Of a stretch of 33,289 nucleotides of DNA, positions 6,543 to 14,082 are shown in pieces. The stretch is from an uncultured Porphyromonadaceae bacterium (GTDB lineage Bacteria; Bacteroidota; Bacteroidia; Bacteroidales; Muribaculaceae). Positions within the stretch are counted from its first letter, which is position 1. Each line of letters begins with the position of its first letter. The stretch covers positions 1 to 33,289 of the forward strand of contig CAMWKV010000006.1 in assembly GCA_947174915.1 (NCBI GenBank), in the 5' to 3' direction. The position numbers and the translations under genes were made by a program. A model generated the notes under the pieces. That model saw only the letters and a list, made by a program, of their open reading frames with translations. It was not told where the DNA came from and did not search any database.

Positions 6543-9024
6543 TATCCCCGATACAGACCAGAGCCGTGCTGTTGAATTTTTCAATGGCACGGCTCTGATA
6601 CTTGCCGGACCGGGATGTGGCAAGACGCACGTGCTCGCCAAGCGCGTGTTCCATGCCTCACGTCTCGGTATAGACTTCAAGGACATGCTGTGCGTCACCT
6701 TCACCAATCGTGCCGCGCGAGAGATGAAGCATCGCATACACGAATATCTGGGCTACGACCCGGCAGGACTCTTTGCCGGCAATCTGCATCGTTTCTGTCT
6801 CCGGTTCTTGATGGAGAACGAGCTTGTGAGCCCTGACATCTCCATCCTCGACGAAGACGACCGCGACGATTATATCCGCAGCCTTCTGCCCGATGAATGT
6901 CACACTCAGGACAATATACAGCAGTTCAAGGTCAAGGCTGCTTATGTGTACCAGCTCAACAACAATCACCCTTACTGGACGCTGCGCCATCCGCGATGCG
7001 AAGAGATAACAGATGACGAGTTGCGACTCATCGAGATGTACGAGGATTTCAAAAAAGATTTCTCGCTCATCGACTTTGATGATATACTTTTGCAGACACT
7101 CACTGCCCTGAATACTCATCCTCGCGGCTCACTGAAATACACTGAATTCCGATGGGTACAGGTTGACGAAGTGCAGGATATGACTCCGCTGCAGCTCTCT
7201 ATCATAGACTCGCTGACACGGACAGCCGACCGTACCCTGGTATATTTCGGCGATGAACAGCAGGCAATCTTCAACTTCCTGGGCGCCGGTGGCCGGGCGC
7301 TTGAATTCATCAAGCAGTCGTGCCGGGGCAATATCCTGCATCTCGGCCGCAACTACCGTTCTCCTCGCCAACTCGTCGAAGCCTGCAACACCTTTGCTGT
7401 CGAAGAATTAGGCCTCGATCCACAATTCCTATCCGCCTCCTACCGCGGCGACGGCAACCGCAGCACTTTGCGACTGATGGAGTCTGCTCGCTACGCTAAA
7501 CAGGAGGATGCGGCATATATATGCCGACAATGGCTCCTTCATGACGAAGGGACCTGTGCCGTCCTGGCGCGAACGAATGCCGAAGCAGAGCGACTCTCCG
7601 AATATTTCCATAGTATCGGGCTGCCTCACTTCCTCGTGAGTCGCCTCGATGTATTTCATCAGGTGCCTTTCCGCACGGTGTGGAGTCATCTTGCCGCAGT
7701 CAGCCAACCGTTCCGTCCCGAACCCTGGGCACGACTGCTATATCAGACACATTCGGTACGTACTATGGCACAAGGTCGGTCGGTAGTACGCTTGCTCCGC
7801 GAAGCGGCTGTGGCCTACGACGAGCTGCTTTGTATCGATGAATCGACACGCGTAGAGCGCTTCGTCGACGTGATGGAATCCAACCGTACCGTAGTTGTAT
7901 TCGACACCGAGACAACAGGTCTTGATGTTCTTACAGACGACATCGTACAGATAGCAGCCGTGAAGATGCGCGGCGGAGAGATAGTCGAAGGTAGCGAGTT
8001 CAACATCTTCATACGCACGACAAAACGTCTGCCGGAATTGCTGCGCGACGAGACTCCGAATCCACTCCTGCGTATCTACGACCACGCAGAAAAGCATGAG
8101 CCTGCCGATGCACTCAAAGCCTTCTTCGACTATGCAGGCTCCGACAGCGTTATTGCCGGACACAATCTCAACTTCGATATTGCCATCCTACGTGAGAATG
8201 TTAGGCGACACATAGGAGAGAAGATTGTTAAAAGCACCGGTAACACCACCGACGAAAGTCTTGAGGAGCAACTCAGCAGAGGCTTGCCCGAAAATTTCGA
8301 GAATGAAAGTCTTGATACGCTCGACATCGCCCGACTGCTGTTCCCAATGTTCCCGGCACACACGCTGGCGCACATGACAGCAGCATTGAGGCTCGAGGTG
8401 AAGAATACCCACATAGCTACAGACGATGCCCTTGCCACTGCCGTACTTGCTCAGTCGCTCGTCGACCTTGCTCAGACAAAAGTAAGGCTTATCAAGGAAG
8501 TGCGCGACAGAATCCATCGTATATCCGACCGATTCCGCGAACACTATGCTTCGTTCTACAATTACTGGCGCAGGATATATTGCGAGCCGGACAACAAGCA
8601 CGACCTGATGGGAGCTATGCAGGCTGCCGCAACATTCTTCGCCGACAAAGGTTATACCAAACCCATAGCCCACTTCGACTACGTCCTACGGCTGATTGAC
8701 CGGTGTGTAGTAGACCCTCGCGAACCATACACCTTCAGGAGTCAAGTGTCGGCACATCTTTTCGACCTTATCTCGTACAACGAGGCCGACCTCTATCTCA
8801 ATGGCATCGTTGACGAACGCCTGTCCGTCATGACCATCCACAAAGCAAAGGGTCTGGAGATGGACAATGTGCTGGTATACAACGCCAACAGCGGCTTCGG
8901 CACGCACGGCGAGCAGGCGAGGCTCCTGTATGTAGCCATGTCGCGCGCCAAACAGCGTCTTGCTATAGCATATTCGGACAGTCTGCCGAAACCACTGCAA
9001 TCCATAGCTCACTTCTTTCATTAG
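6535..9024 (+). CDS. UvrD/PcrA-like SF1 helicase with an embedded DEDDh 3'-5' exonuclease domain
   Basis: An 829-residue DNA helicase-nuclease fusion. Helicase motifs in order: Q motif DQSRAV (8-13), Walker A AGPGCGKT (24-31), Ia TFTNRAAREMK (55-65), Walker B VDEVQD (210-215), III FGDEQQAIF (about 240-248), IV GRNYRSP, then far away V VMTIHKAKGLE (765-775) and VI ARLLYVAMSRAK (795-806). Between IV and V, at about 450-640, lies a complete DnaQ-type exonuclease domain: Exo I FDTETTGLD (D457, E459), Exo II AGHNLNFDI (D548), Exo III H626-x4-D631. All four acidic residues and the histidine are present, so both activities should be intact. It overlaps the SGNH gene by 8 bases. A role in DNA repair or end processing is likely. 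The layout differs from AddA/RecB, where the nuclease is a C-terminal PD-(D/E)XK domain. Confidence 0.9.
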   Translation: MNNIPDTDQSRAVEFFNGTALILAGPGCGKTHVLAKRVFHASRLGIDFKDMLCVTFTNRAAREMKHRIHEYLGYDPAGLFAGNLHRFCLRFLMENELVSPDISILDEDDRDDYIRSLLPDECHTQDNIQQFKVKAAYVYQLNNNHPYWTLRHPRCEEITDDELRLIEMYEDFKKDFSLIDFDDILLQTLTALNTHPRGSLKYTEFRWVQVDEVQDMTPLQLSIIDSLTRTADRTLVYFGDEQQAIFNFLGAGGRALEFIKQSCRGNILHLGRNYRSPRQLVEACNTFAVEELGLDPQFLSASYRGDGNRSTLRLMESARYAKQEDAAYICRQWLLHDEGTCAVLARTNAEAERLSEYFHSIGLPHFLVSRLDVFHQVPFRTVWSHLAAVSQPFRPEPWARLLYQTHSVRTMAQGRSVVRLLREAAVAYDELLCIDESTRVERFVDVMESNRTVVVFDTETTGLDVLTDDIVQIAAVKMRGGEIVEGSEFNIFIRTTKRLPELLRDETPNPLLRIYDHAEKHEPADALKAFFDYAGSDSVIAGHNLNFDIAILRENVRRHIGEKIVKSTGNTTDESLEEQLSRGLPENFENESLDTLDIARLLFPMFPAHTLAHMTAALRLEVKNTHIATDDALATAVLAQSLVDLAQTKVRLIKEVRDRIHRISDRFREHYASFYNYWRRIYCEPDNKHDLMGAMQAAATFFADKGYTKPIAHFDYVLRLIDRCVVDPREPYTFRSQVSAHLFDLISYNEADLYLNGIVDERLSVMTIHKAKGLEMDNVLVYNANSGFGTHGEQARLLYVAMSRAKQRLAIAYSDSLPKPLQSIAHFFH

Positions 9025-9114
9025 CAAGGCTATGGAGGCGACAAAACCGCTACTTCAATTGTTATAAATAAAAGAGGGGAACGCCCCTTGCTAACTGACA
9101 TAAAACAGAATCCA

Positions 9115-9729
9115 ATGATAGTAAATACAGCCCGCTTCGTAGTAAGTAATACCGACTACAACAAATGCCCGACCGAAATGCGCCATGAATACGCCTTCAT
9201 CGGCCGATCGAACGTAGGTAAATCTTCTCTCATCAACATGTTGACCGGACACAGTGGTCTTGCAATGACCTCGGCTACCCCCGGCAAGACAATGCTCATC
9301 AACCACTTCCTTATCAACGACAGCTGGTATATCGTAGACCTTCCCGGCTATGGCTACGCTCGTCGCAGCAAGGCCGACCGCGACCGTCTCGAAGGCATTA
9401 TCAAGAGCTATATCCTTGGACGTGAGCAGATGACAAATCTCTTTGTACTCATCGACAGCCGCCACAAGCCCCAGAAAATCGACCTTGAATTCATGGAATG
9501 GCTCGGCGAGAACGGTGTGCCTTTCAGCATCGTTTTCACAAAGATGGACAAGCAGAGCCCCACTGCCGGAGCGAAGCAGACAGCAGAATATTGCGCTCAA
9601 CTCCTGGAGTCGTGGGAAGAATTGCCGCCGGTATTCTACACCTCAAGCGAAGATGGCCGCGGACGCGATGCTCTGCTCAACTATATCGAGGAGATGAACC
9701 GTCTGCCGCTTCTCGACAGCGAACAATAG
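9115..9729 (+). CDS. engB: Ribosome biogenesis GTP-binding protein EngB (YihA/YsxC)
   Basis: A 204-residue GTPase of the TrmE-Era-EngA-YihA family, required for late assembly of the large ribosomal subunit. G1 is GRSNVGKSS (30-38), G3 is DLPGYGYA, and G4 is TKMDK. I start at the ATG at 9115, giving the usual MIVNTARFV opening; an in-frame TTG at 9088 lies in a small hairpin (AGGGG-AACG-CCCCT, 9075-9088) and is less likely. It is 90 bases downstream of the helicase gene on the same strand. Confidence 0.93.
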   Translation: MIVNTARFVVSNTDYNKCPTEMRHEYAFIGRSNVGKSSLINMLTGHSGLAMTSATPGKTMLINHFLINDSWYIVDLPGYGYARRSKADRDRLEGIIKSYILGREQMTNLFVLIDSRHKPQKIDLEFMEWLGENGVPFSIVFTKMDKQSPTAGAKQTAEYCAQLLESWEELPPVFYTSSEDGRGRDALLNYIEEMNRLPLLDSEQ

Positions 9730-9734
9730 AACAG

Positions 9735-9774
9735 TCGTCAGTGTTTTAATTGCAAACATTTAAAACACTGACGA
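9735..9774. other. Perfect 15-bp hairpin between engB and a small ORF
   Basis: Arms 9735-9749 and 9760-9774 (core CGTCAGTGTTTTAA) are perfectly complementary with a 10-base loop. The hairpin starts 6 bases after the engB stop and ends one base before the ATG of the 54-codon ORF. There is no T tract after it, so it is not a standard intrinsic terminator. In RNA it would bury the initiation region of the small ORF. Confidence 0.7.
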
Positions 9775-9775
9775 T

Positions 9776-9940
9776 ATGAAAACTGAAAATACATCCGACA
9801 ACAAACAGAAACCGGTGGACACGTATCCCGGCGTAGCAATCAACGTGGGTGATGATGACAAAGTGAGCGAGCGCCTCGTGGACGAACGCACTAAGGCTCA
9901 GAATAATAACCCTCGCAACGACTACGAAAAAGACAATTGA
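9776..9940 (+). CDS. Small hydrophilic protein of unknown function (54 aa)
   Basis: ATG at 9776, stop TGA at 9938-9940. The protein is highly charged and polar, with no membrane segment, signal peptide or cysteine. It contains the stretches VDTYPGVAINVGDDDKV and ERLVDERTKAQNN and ends in an Asn/Asp/Lys-rich tail, which suggests a mostly disordered small cytoplasmic protein. Codon use resembles its neighbours. I do not recognise the family. It follows engB by 46 bases across a perfect hairpin. It could be a spurious ORF, but its length, plausible composition and ATG start favour a real gene. Confidence 0.5.
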   Translation: MKTENTSDNKQKPVDTYPGVAINVGDDDKVSERLVDERTKAQNNNPRNDYEKDN

Positions 9941-10041
9941 GCCGTGCTGATGGTAGAGTCTGATGTCCGTACTCGCGTCTATCAATCTTTAACTTAGCAC
10001 CTATCAATTCGAAGTAACAATATAGGTTGCATCTATACAGA

Positions 10042-10085
10042 ATGACGAAGCCTCCCTGTGTTAGCGACAAGGGAGGCTTCGTCAT
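10042..10085 (-). terminator. 16-bp hairpin, terminator of the tRNA-Gly unit
   Basis: A perfect inverted repeat, arms 10042-10057 and 10070-10085 (core GACGAAGCCTCCC) with a 12-base loop. It lies 4 bases beyond the 3' end of the minus-strand tRNA and between it and the plus-strand small ORF, so it may stop transcription from both sides. Neither side has a strong T run. Confidence 0.65.
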
Positions 10086-10089
10086 ATTG

Positions 10090-10162
10090 AGCGGTAAACG
10101 AGACTCGAACTCGCGACCTGAGGCTTGGGAAGCGTCTGCTCTACCAACTGAGCTATTACCGC
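10090..10162 (-). tRNA. tRNA-Gly, anticodon CCC
   Basis: A 73-base cloverleaf read on the minus strand. The acceptor stem GCGGTAA/TTACCGC is perfect, the D-stem is GCTC/GAGC, the anticodon loop is TTCCCAA (anticodon CCC, reads GGG), the variable loop is AGGTC, and the T-arm is GCGAG-TTCGAGT-CTCGT. The discriminator is T and CCA is not encoded. The anticodon stem GACGC/GCCTC has a C-C mismatch at 29:41. It has its own consensus promoter upstream and a hairpin directly downstream. Confidence 0.95.
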
Positions 10163-10172
10163 ATTTACGCTG

Positions 10173-10204
10173 CAAAGTTATCTATTTTTCCGCACCTGTG
10201 CAAA
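10173..10204 (-). promoter_or_regulatory. Bacteroidetes-type promoter for tRNA-Gly
   Basis: Read on the minus strand: TTTG (10201-10204), a 20-base spacer, and TAACTTTG (10173-10180). Both boxes fit the primary sigma factor consensus exactly, and the -7 box ends 10 bases before the tRNA 5' end. Confidence 0.85.
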
Positions 10205-10248
10205 TCTTTTTTACACAGATGCGGGTTTACCGGGCAACTTACAGTACT

Positions 10249-11445
10249 TTAGTGCTTTATATGCAGAGAGCCATACATCATTGCAGCAAGTGATATGAAT
10301 AATATCAGACTGCCGAGCAGGAGTGCATAGGACTCAAGCGACAAGAGGATATAGCAGCATCCATAAATCGCAGTAAGGATAGAACCTATCACCAGTCCGA
10401 CATTTCTTGACCTGAGCATCCGCCACAGATATCCGGATATCAGAAGCACAGTCATTGCCGAAGCTATCAGATAAGCCACGCCGAAGGATGCATGCTCGGA
10501 GAATGATAGCAGCAGAGTGTAGAATATTACCAGCGCAGCGCCTATCAGAAAGTAGTTAAGCAGTGGAATATTGCGCTTCATCATTATCTCCGCATCGAAC
10601 ACACTCATGAATGTAAGGACAATGATGATAAAGGCATATTTCAGTGCGCGGGACACTTTCTGATAACGGTCAACACCGACGAGGAATTTTGCACCAACTT
10701 CCGGGATATCATAGTGGTGATACTCAGCTTTCTTAGCACCGACAGGCGTTTCAAACTCCCACAGGGCTGAAAAGTTACGTCCTTGCACGCTGCGTTGATT
10801 GGGCAATATACCACTGAACGAGGGATGGCCGGCTTCTCCTTCTATAGATATCGAAGATGCATCTGCCATATCCTTGATGTAGAGCGAGCTTGAGCCGTGA
10901 ATATCAAAATCCGTGGCAAATTCGAGCGTATCGGGCTGCGCTGTCGCATCAATCTTTGCGTAGATATATGAATCTGACTGCTCCCAATTGATTGACTTAC
11001 CGCCAATCGTCAGCGGAGACAGCTTCACTATCTGCCCGGGATTAACCGTAAGCCGAACGTACATTGAATCGGCAGCAACTTTATCTGTATTGAAAGAACC
11101 TGAGATTGCCACGCGAGCATTGAAAACTTCGGCTTCATAGATACTTCGGTGCAATGTCTGCGTTTCGACAGTTGCTTTACAGTTGAAAGTTTCGGGGTAA
11201 AGCCGGACGGCAGTGTCAGGATTTTCCTGTATCGTTGGCGTGGCAATCTCTACCTTTCCACCCCATTCTTTGGCAATCTGACCGGCGACCTTGTCACTGA
11301 GACCTTCACGAGAATCCAATATCACCCATACGACGAGGGTGCCTATCATTAATAGACAGCACTGAAGCCCCAGGAGAAGAGCCTTAGTACCATAAGTCAT
11401 CGGCCTCTTGACCTGTACCTGCACAGGCGTCTGAATATTGTCCAT
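10249..11445 (-). CDS. creD: CreD-family inner membrane protein (full length)
   Basis: 398 residues. One transmembrane segment near 20-45 is followed by a periplasmic beta-rich domain of about 210 residues (roughly 50-265) and a C-terminal block of membrane segments (about 268-398). The C-terminal block holds the family signature FLIGAALVIFYTLLLSFSEH, then FGVAYLIASAMTVLL. CreD proteins are inner-membrane proteins linked to envelope stress and, in some bacteria, beta-lactam response through CreBC; the biochemical function is unknown. No CreBC two-component genes are visible nearby. It is somewhat shorter than the E. coli protein (450). It starts 3 bases after the stop of the shorter CreD-like gene, so the two form an operon. 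Confidence 0.85.
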   Translation of the reverse strand: MDNIQTPVQVQVKRPMTYGTKALLLGLQCCLLMIGTLVVWVILDSREGLSDKVAGQIAKEWGGKVEIATPTIQENPDTAVRLYPETFNCKATVETQTLHRSIYEAEVFNARVAISGSFNTDKVAADSMYVRLTVNPGQIVKLSPLTIGGKSINWEQSDSYIYAKIDATAQPDTLEFATDFDIHGSSSLYIKDMADASSISIEGEAGHPSFSGILPNQRSVQGRNFSALWEFETPVGAKKAEYHHYDIPEVGAKFLVGVDRYQKVSRALKYAFIIIVLTFMSVFDAEIMMKRNIPLLNYFLIGAALVIFYTLLLSFSEHASFGVAYLIASAMTVLLISGYLWRMLRSRNVGLVIGSILTAIYGCCYILLSLESYALLLGSLILFISLAAMMYGSLHIKH

Positions 11446-11448
11446 GGC

Positions 11449-12057
11449 CTATTTGATTATCAGTTCTTCGTCTTCAATGCGCAGTCGGAGAGTGAAATAC
11501 ATGGCTACGGCAATGAGTACAAACAGCACAATACTGCCCACAAGCAGAGCCATCGAGCCTATGCTTATCAAGAGATATATCAAAGCGTATTCCACCACCA
11601 GTATTCCGACCGTCAGTTTCACAGCCTTTGAATTTTCCGTAATTCCCTTTATGAACCATCCAATCAGTCCTACGGTCATGGCAGTAACGATGATATATGA
11701 GGCGGCGAACGGTAATTTCTCAGATATGGCGAGCAGGAGTAGATAGAACAACGCCAAAGCGCATCCTATCAGACCGTATTGGATATAGTTTATACCTTTC
11801 CGGAAGATTACATCTACCATCATGAGAGATACTAATGTGACTGAAATCATAGCAAAGCTGTAGTCGATTGCATCGGACAGCAGTTTGTAGCTTGATTCGG
11901 TGAAGAGTCCACTGTTCATACGATGCGAGGAGATAGTGTAGACACCTCCGGCCAAGAGTGCAAGTACAACCGACGCGCCAAAGACAAAGAGGCAATGAAG
12001 ACCCAGCCACGACATCGTGTACTTGGGCTTACGACAAATTTGATCACATTTTTCCAT
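11449..12057 (-). CDS. Short CreD-like membrane protein lacking the periplasmic domain
   Basis: 202 residues starting at the ATG at 12055-12057; an in-frame TTG at 12093 would lie inside the -7 box. It has an N-terminal membrane segment (about 17-42), a loop of only some 25 residues, and then the CreD C-terminal membrane block with the signature YGLIGCALALFYLLLLAISEK followed by ASYIIVTAMTVGLIGWF. Compared with the full-length gene 3 bases downstream, the roughly 210-residue periplasmic domain is missing while both membrane parts remain. It has no frameshift or internal stop, so it reads as a stable paralogue rather than a pseudogene. Its function is unknown. Confidence 0.8.
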   Translation of the reverse strand: MEKCDQICRKPKYTMSWLGLHCLFVFGASVVLALLAGGVYTISSHRMNSGLFTESSYKLLSDAIDYSFAMISVTLVSLMMVDVIFRKGINYIQYGLIGCALALFYLLLLAISEKLPFAASYIIVTAMTVGLIGWFIKGITENSKAVKLTVGILVVEYALIYLLISIGSMALLVGSIVLFVLIAVAMYFTLRLRIEDEELIIK

Positions 12058-12090
12058 AGTCAATAAATTTATCAGATTGAGATTACTTCG

Positions 12091-12098
12091 CAAAAGTA
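12091..12098 (-). promoter_or_regulatory. Probable -7 box for the creD-like pair
   Basis: The minus strand carries TACTTTTG, a full match to TAnnTTTG, 33 bases before the ATG at 12057. No TTTG box lies at the expected 19-21 bases upstream, where the sequence is AT-rich, so the promoter is partly supported. Confidence 0.55.
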
Positions 12099-12187
12099 AC
12101 GGATAAATTTGAATATCTTTTATATTTATTCTAATTTTAAGTTTATTAACAGGAGCATCATGTCATAGTATGAATATTGCCGGAGAT

Positions 12188-12218
12188 TTTGTCTTTAAGC
12201 AAAAATCTTATACCTTTG
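12188..12218 (+). promoter_or_regulatory. Bacteroidetes-type promoter for galE
   Basis: TTTG (12188-12191), a 19-base spacer, then TACCTTTG (12211-12218), exact in both boxes. Transcription should start near 12225, giving a leader of about 60 bases before galE. Confidence 0.85.
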
Positions 12219-12286
12219 CAGGCAGAAATGAATGTCGCCGGCGATATATCGCGGCACATGTAGTTCAATAACTAAAACAAGTAAGC

Positions 12287-13318
12287 ATGAGCAGTAAAAA
12301 GGAGACAGTTCTCGTATCCGGCGGCGCCGGTTATTTAGGCTCCCACACTACCGTAGCCCTCATCGAAGCAGGCTATGACGTTGTTGTTATCGACAACTTT
12401 TCAAATTCCGAACCGTCATCCATCGAAGGAGTAGAGAAAATTGTTGGACGTAAAATTTGTTTTGAAGAAATTGATACGTGCGATAAAGAAGCTCTGCGCG
12501 GAGTGTTCGAGCGCCACGAATTCAACACTGTCATCCATTTTGCCGCCTTCAAAGCCGTAGGTGAATCGGTAGAAAAGCCCCTCATGTATTATCAGAACAA
12601 TCTTGTGTCGTACATGAATATCCTGGAGATGATGAAGGAATACAGTCGCCCTAATGTGCTCTTTTCCTCATCGGCTACCGTTTACGGCGAGGCCGAGGTC
12701 ATGCCGGTGACAGAGCAGACTCCCAGACAGCCCTCTACCTCGCCGTACGGCAACACCAAGCAGATGGCCGAAGACATACTCCGCGACTGCTGTGCCGCCT
12801 ACGACAATTTCTACGGCATCGCCTTGAGATACTTCAACCCCATAGGCGCTCACCCATCTGCTCTCATCGGCGAGTTACCGCGCGGTGTGCCCAACAACCT
12901 TGTGCCTTTCATCACACAGACTGCCGCCGGCATCCGCGAGTGCCTGTCAGTGTTCGGCAATGACTATGATACCCCCGACGGCAGTTGCCTCCGCGACTTT
13001 ATCGATGTCACTGATCTGGCCAAGGCTCATGTTGCCGCCGTCGATAGAATGACTCAGGGTAAGATGAAGCAGAAATACGAAATCTTCAACATCGGCACCG
13101 GTCGCCCCGTATCTGTACTCGAACTTATCACACGCTTTGAGAAAGCCAATAATCTCACTCTGCCCTACCGCATCGTAGCACGTCGTCCCGGCGACACGCC
13201 CTTCATCTGGGCCGACACCACGCTGGCCAATGAAGAACTCGGATGGAAAGCTGAATGTGACCTCGACGACTCACTCCGCTCAGCCTGGGCATGGGAAGTT
13301 CATCTGCACGAGCGGTGA
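12287..13318 (+). CDS. galE: UDP-glucose 4-epimerase
   Basis: A 343-residue extended short-chain dehydrogenase that interconverts UDP-glucose and UDP-galactose in the cytoplasm, for galactose use and for making surface polysaccharide precursors. It shows the NAD-binding GGAGYLGSH (12-20), the SSSATVYG motif (S129 at the catalytic Ser/Thr position) and the YxxxK pair Y154/K158. Length matches the family (about 338-345). It stands alone between a consensus promoter and a strong terminator, and is therefore its own transcription unit. Confidence 0.93.
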   Translation: MSSKKETVLVSGGAGYLGSHTTVALIEAGYDVVVIDNFSNSEPSSIEGVEKIVGRKICFEEIDTCDKEALRGVFERHEFNTVIHFAAFKAVGESVEKPLMYYQNNLVSYMNILEMMKEYSRPNVLFSSSATVYGEAEVMPVTEQTPRQPSTSPYGNTKQMAEDILRDCCAAYDNFYGIALRYFNPIGAHPSALIGELPRGVPNNLVPFITQTAAGIRECLSVFGNDYDTPDGSCLRDFIDVTDLAKAHVAAVDRMTQGKMKQKYEIFNIGTGRPVSVLELITRFEKANNLTLPYRIVARRPGDTPFIWADTTLANEELGWKAECDLDDSLRSAWAWEVHLHER

Positions 13319-13368
13319 ATGTTCCAGCAAACATATTGATTAGCAGCTTTTAACACTGCGAATTATAA

Positions 13369-13397
13369 TTTAAGGACGGCCATGAGCCGTCCTTAAA
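13369..13397 (+). terminator. Intrinsic terminator after galE
   Basis: A 12-bp perfect stem (13369-13380 with 13386-13397, TTTAAGGACGGC and its complement), a 5-base loop CATGA, followed by CTTTT. Confidence 0.9.
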
Positions 13398-13514
13398 CTT
13401 TTCCGCCATTAAATTGTATTCCGCACAATCAAACTCATTACATTATCAATCAGCATATTACGTAATTTAAAGTAATTCCTGATGGAAATTTTAGTGAAAT
13501 TTCTTCACAAAATA

Positions 13515-13546
13515 TTTGGAAATACGATAAGGATTTCTTAATTTTG
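13515..13546 (+). promoter_or_regulatory. Bacteroidetes-type promoter for ndk
   Basis: TTTG (13515-13518), a 20-base spacer, then TAATTTTG (13539-13546). Both boxes match the consensus. The leader to the ndk ATG is about 35 bases. Confidence 0.8.
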
Positions 13547-13587
13547 AAGCAATCAAAATGCCGATTAACAATCTTTAAAAGCTCACT

Positions 13588-14049
13588 ATGGAGCAGACCT
13601 TTATAATCCTGAAACCTTCTACCATCATCCGTGGTCTTGTAGGAGACGTAATGACACGTTTCCAGCGCAAGGGTCTTCGCATCGCCGGCATTAAAATGCT
13701 GCAACTCGATGAAGACATTCTCCGCCGTCACTACGCACACCTCGTAGATAAGCCATTTTTCCCTCTCATTCTGAAATCTATGATGGCTACCCCGGTGATT
13801 GTCGCAGTACTGGCAGGAAAAGATGCCGTAACTGTTGTGCGCACCATGACAGGTGCTACCAACTGCCGCAAGGCAGACCCCGGTACAATCCGCGGTGACT
13901 TCGGCATGAGCGGTCAGGAGAATATTGTCCATGCGTCAGACAGCGTGGAGAATGCGAAGGCCGAGATTGAACGGTTCTTCAAGCCTGAAGAAATTTTTGA
14001 TTACACTCTACCTACACAGGCTGCACTCTATGCGGCCGACGAACTTTAA
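13588..14049 (+). CDS. ndk: Nucleoside diphosphate kinase
   Basis: A 153-residue enzyme that transfers the gamma phosphate of ATP to nucleoside diphosphates through a phosphohistidine. The opening FIILKPSTI, the ATPVIVAVLAG strand, RTMTGATNCRKADPGTIRGDFG and the active-site NIVHASDS (H115) are all present. The first two residues of the usual ERTF opening read EQTF, a mild variation. Its own promoter lies upstream. The M23 peptidase gene follows after 33 bases with no terminator between them, so the two may be cotranscribed. Confidence 0.95.
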   Translation: MEQTFIILKPSTIIRGLVGDVMTRFQRKGLRIAGIKMLQLDEDILRRHYAHLVDKPFFPLILKSMMATPVIVAVLAGKDAVTVVRTMTGATNCRKADPGTIRGDFGMSGQENIVHASDSVENAKAEIERFFKPEEIFDYTLPTQAALYAADEL

Positions 14050-14082
14050 CCCCCAGCGCAACATAAAATACCATTCTCTCCA

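Noticed and set aside
9075-9088. AGGGG-AACG-CCCCT stem-loop upstream of engB.
   Set aside because: Five pairs only and no T tract. It may influence engB expression, but the evidence is slight.
9891-10293. Open frames on both strands across the tRNA-Gly and its hairpin.
   Set aside because: They read through the tRNA and the terminator. The repeated peptide MTKPP...GGFVIL on both strands simply reflects the inverted repeat.
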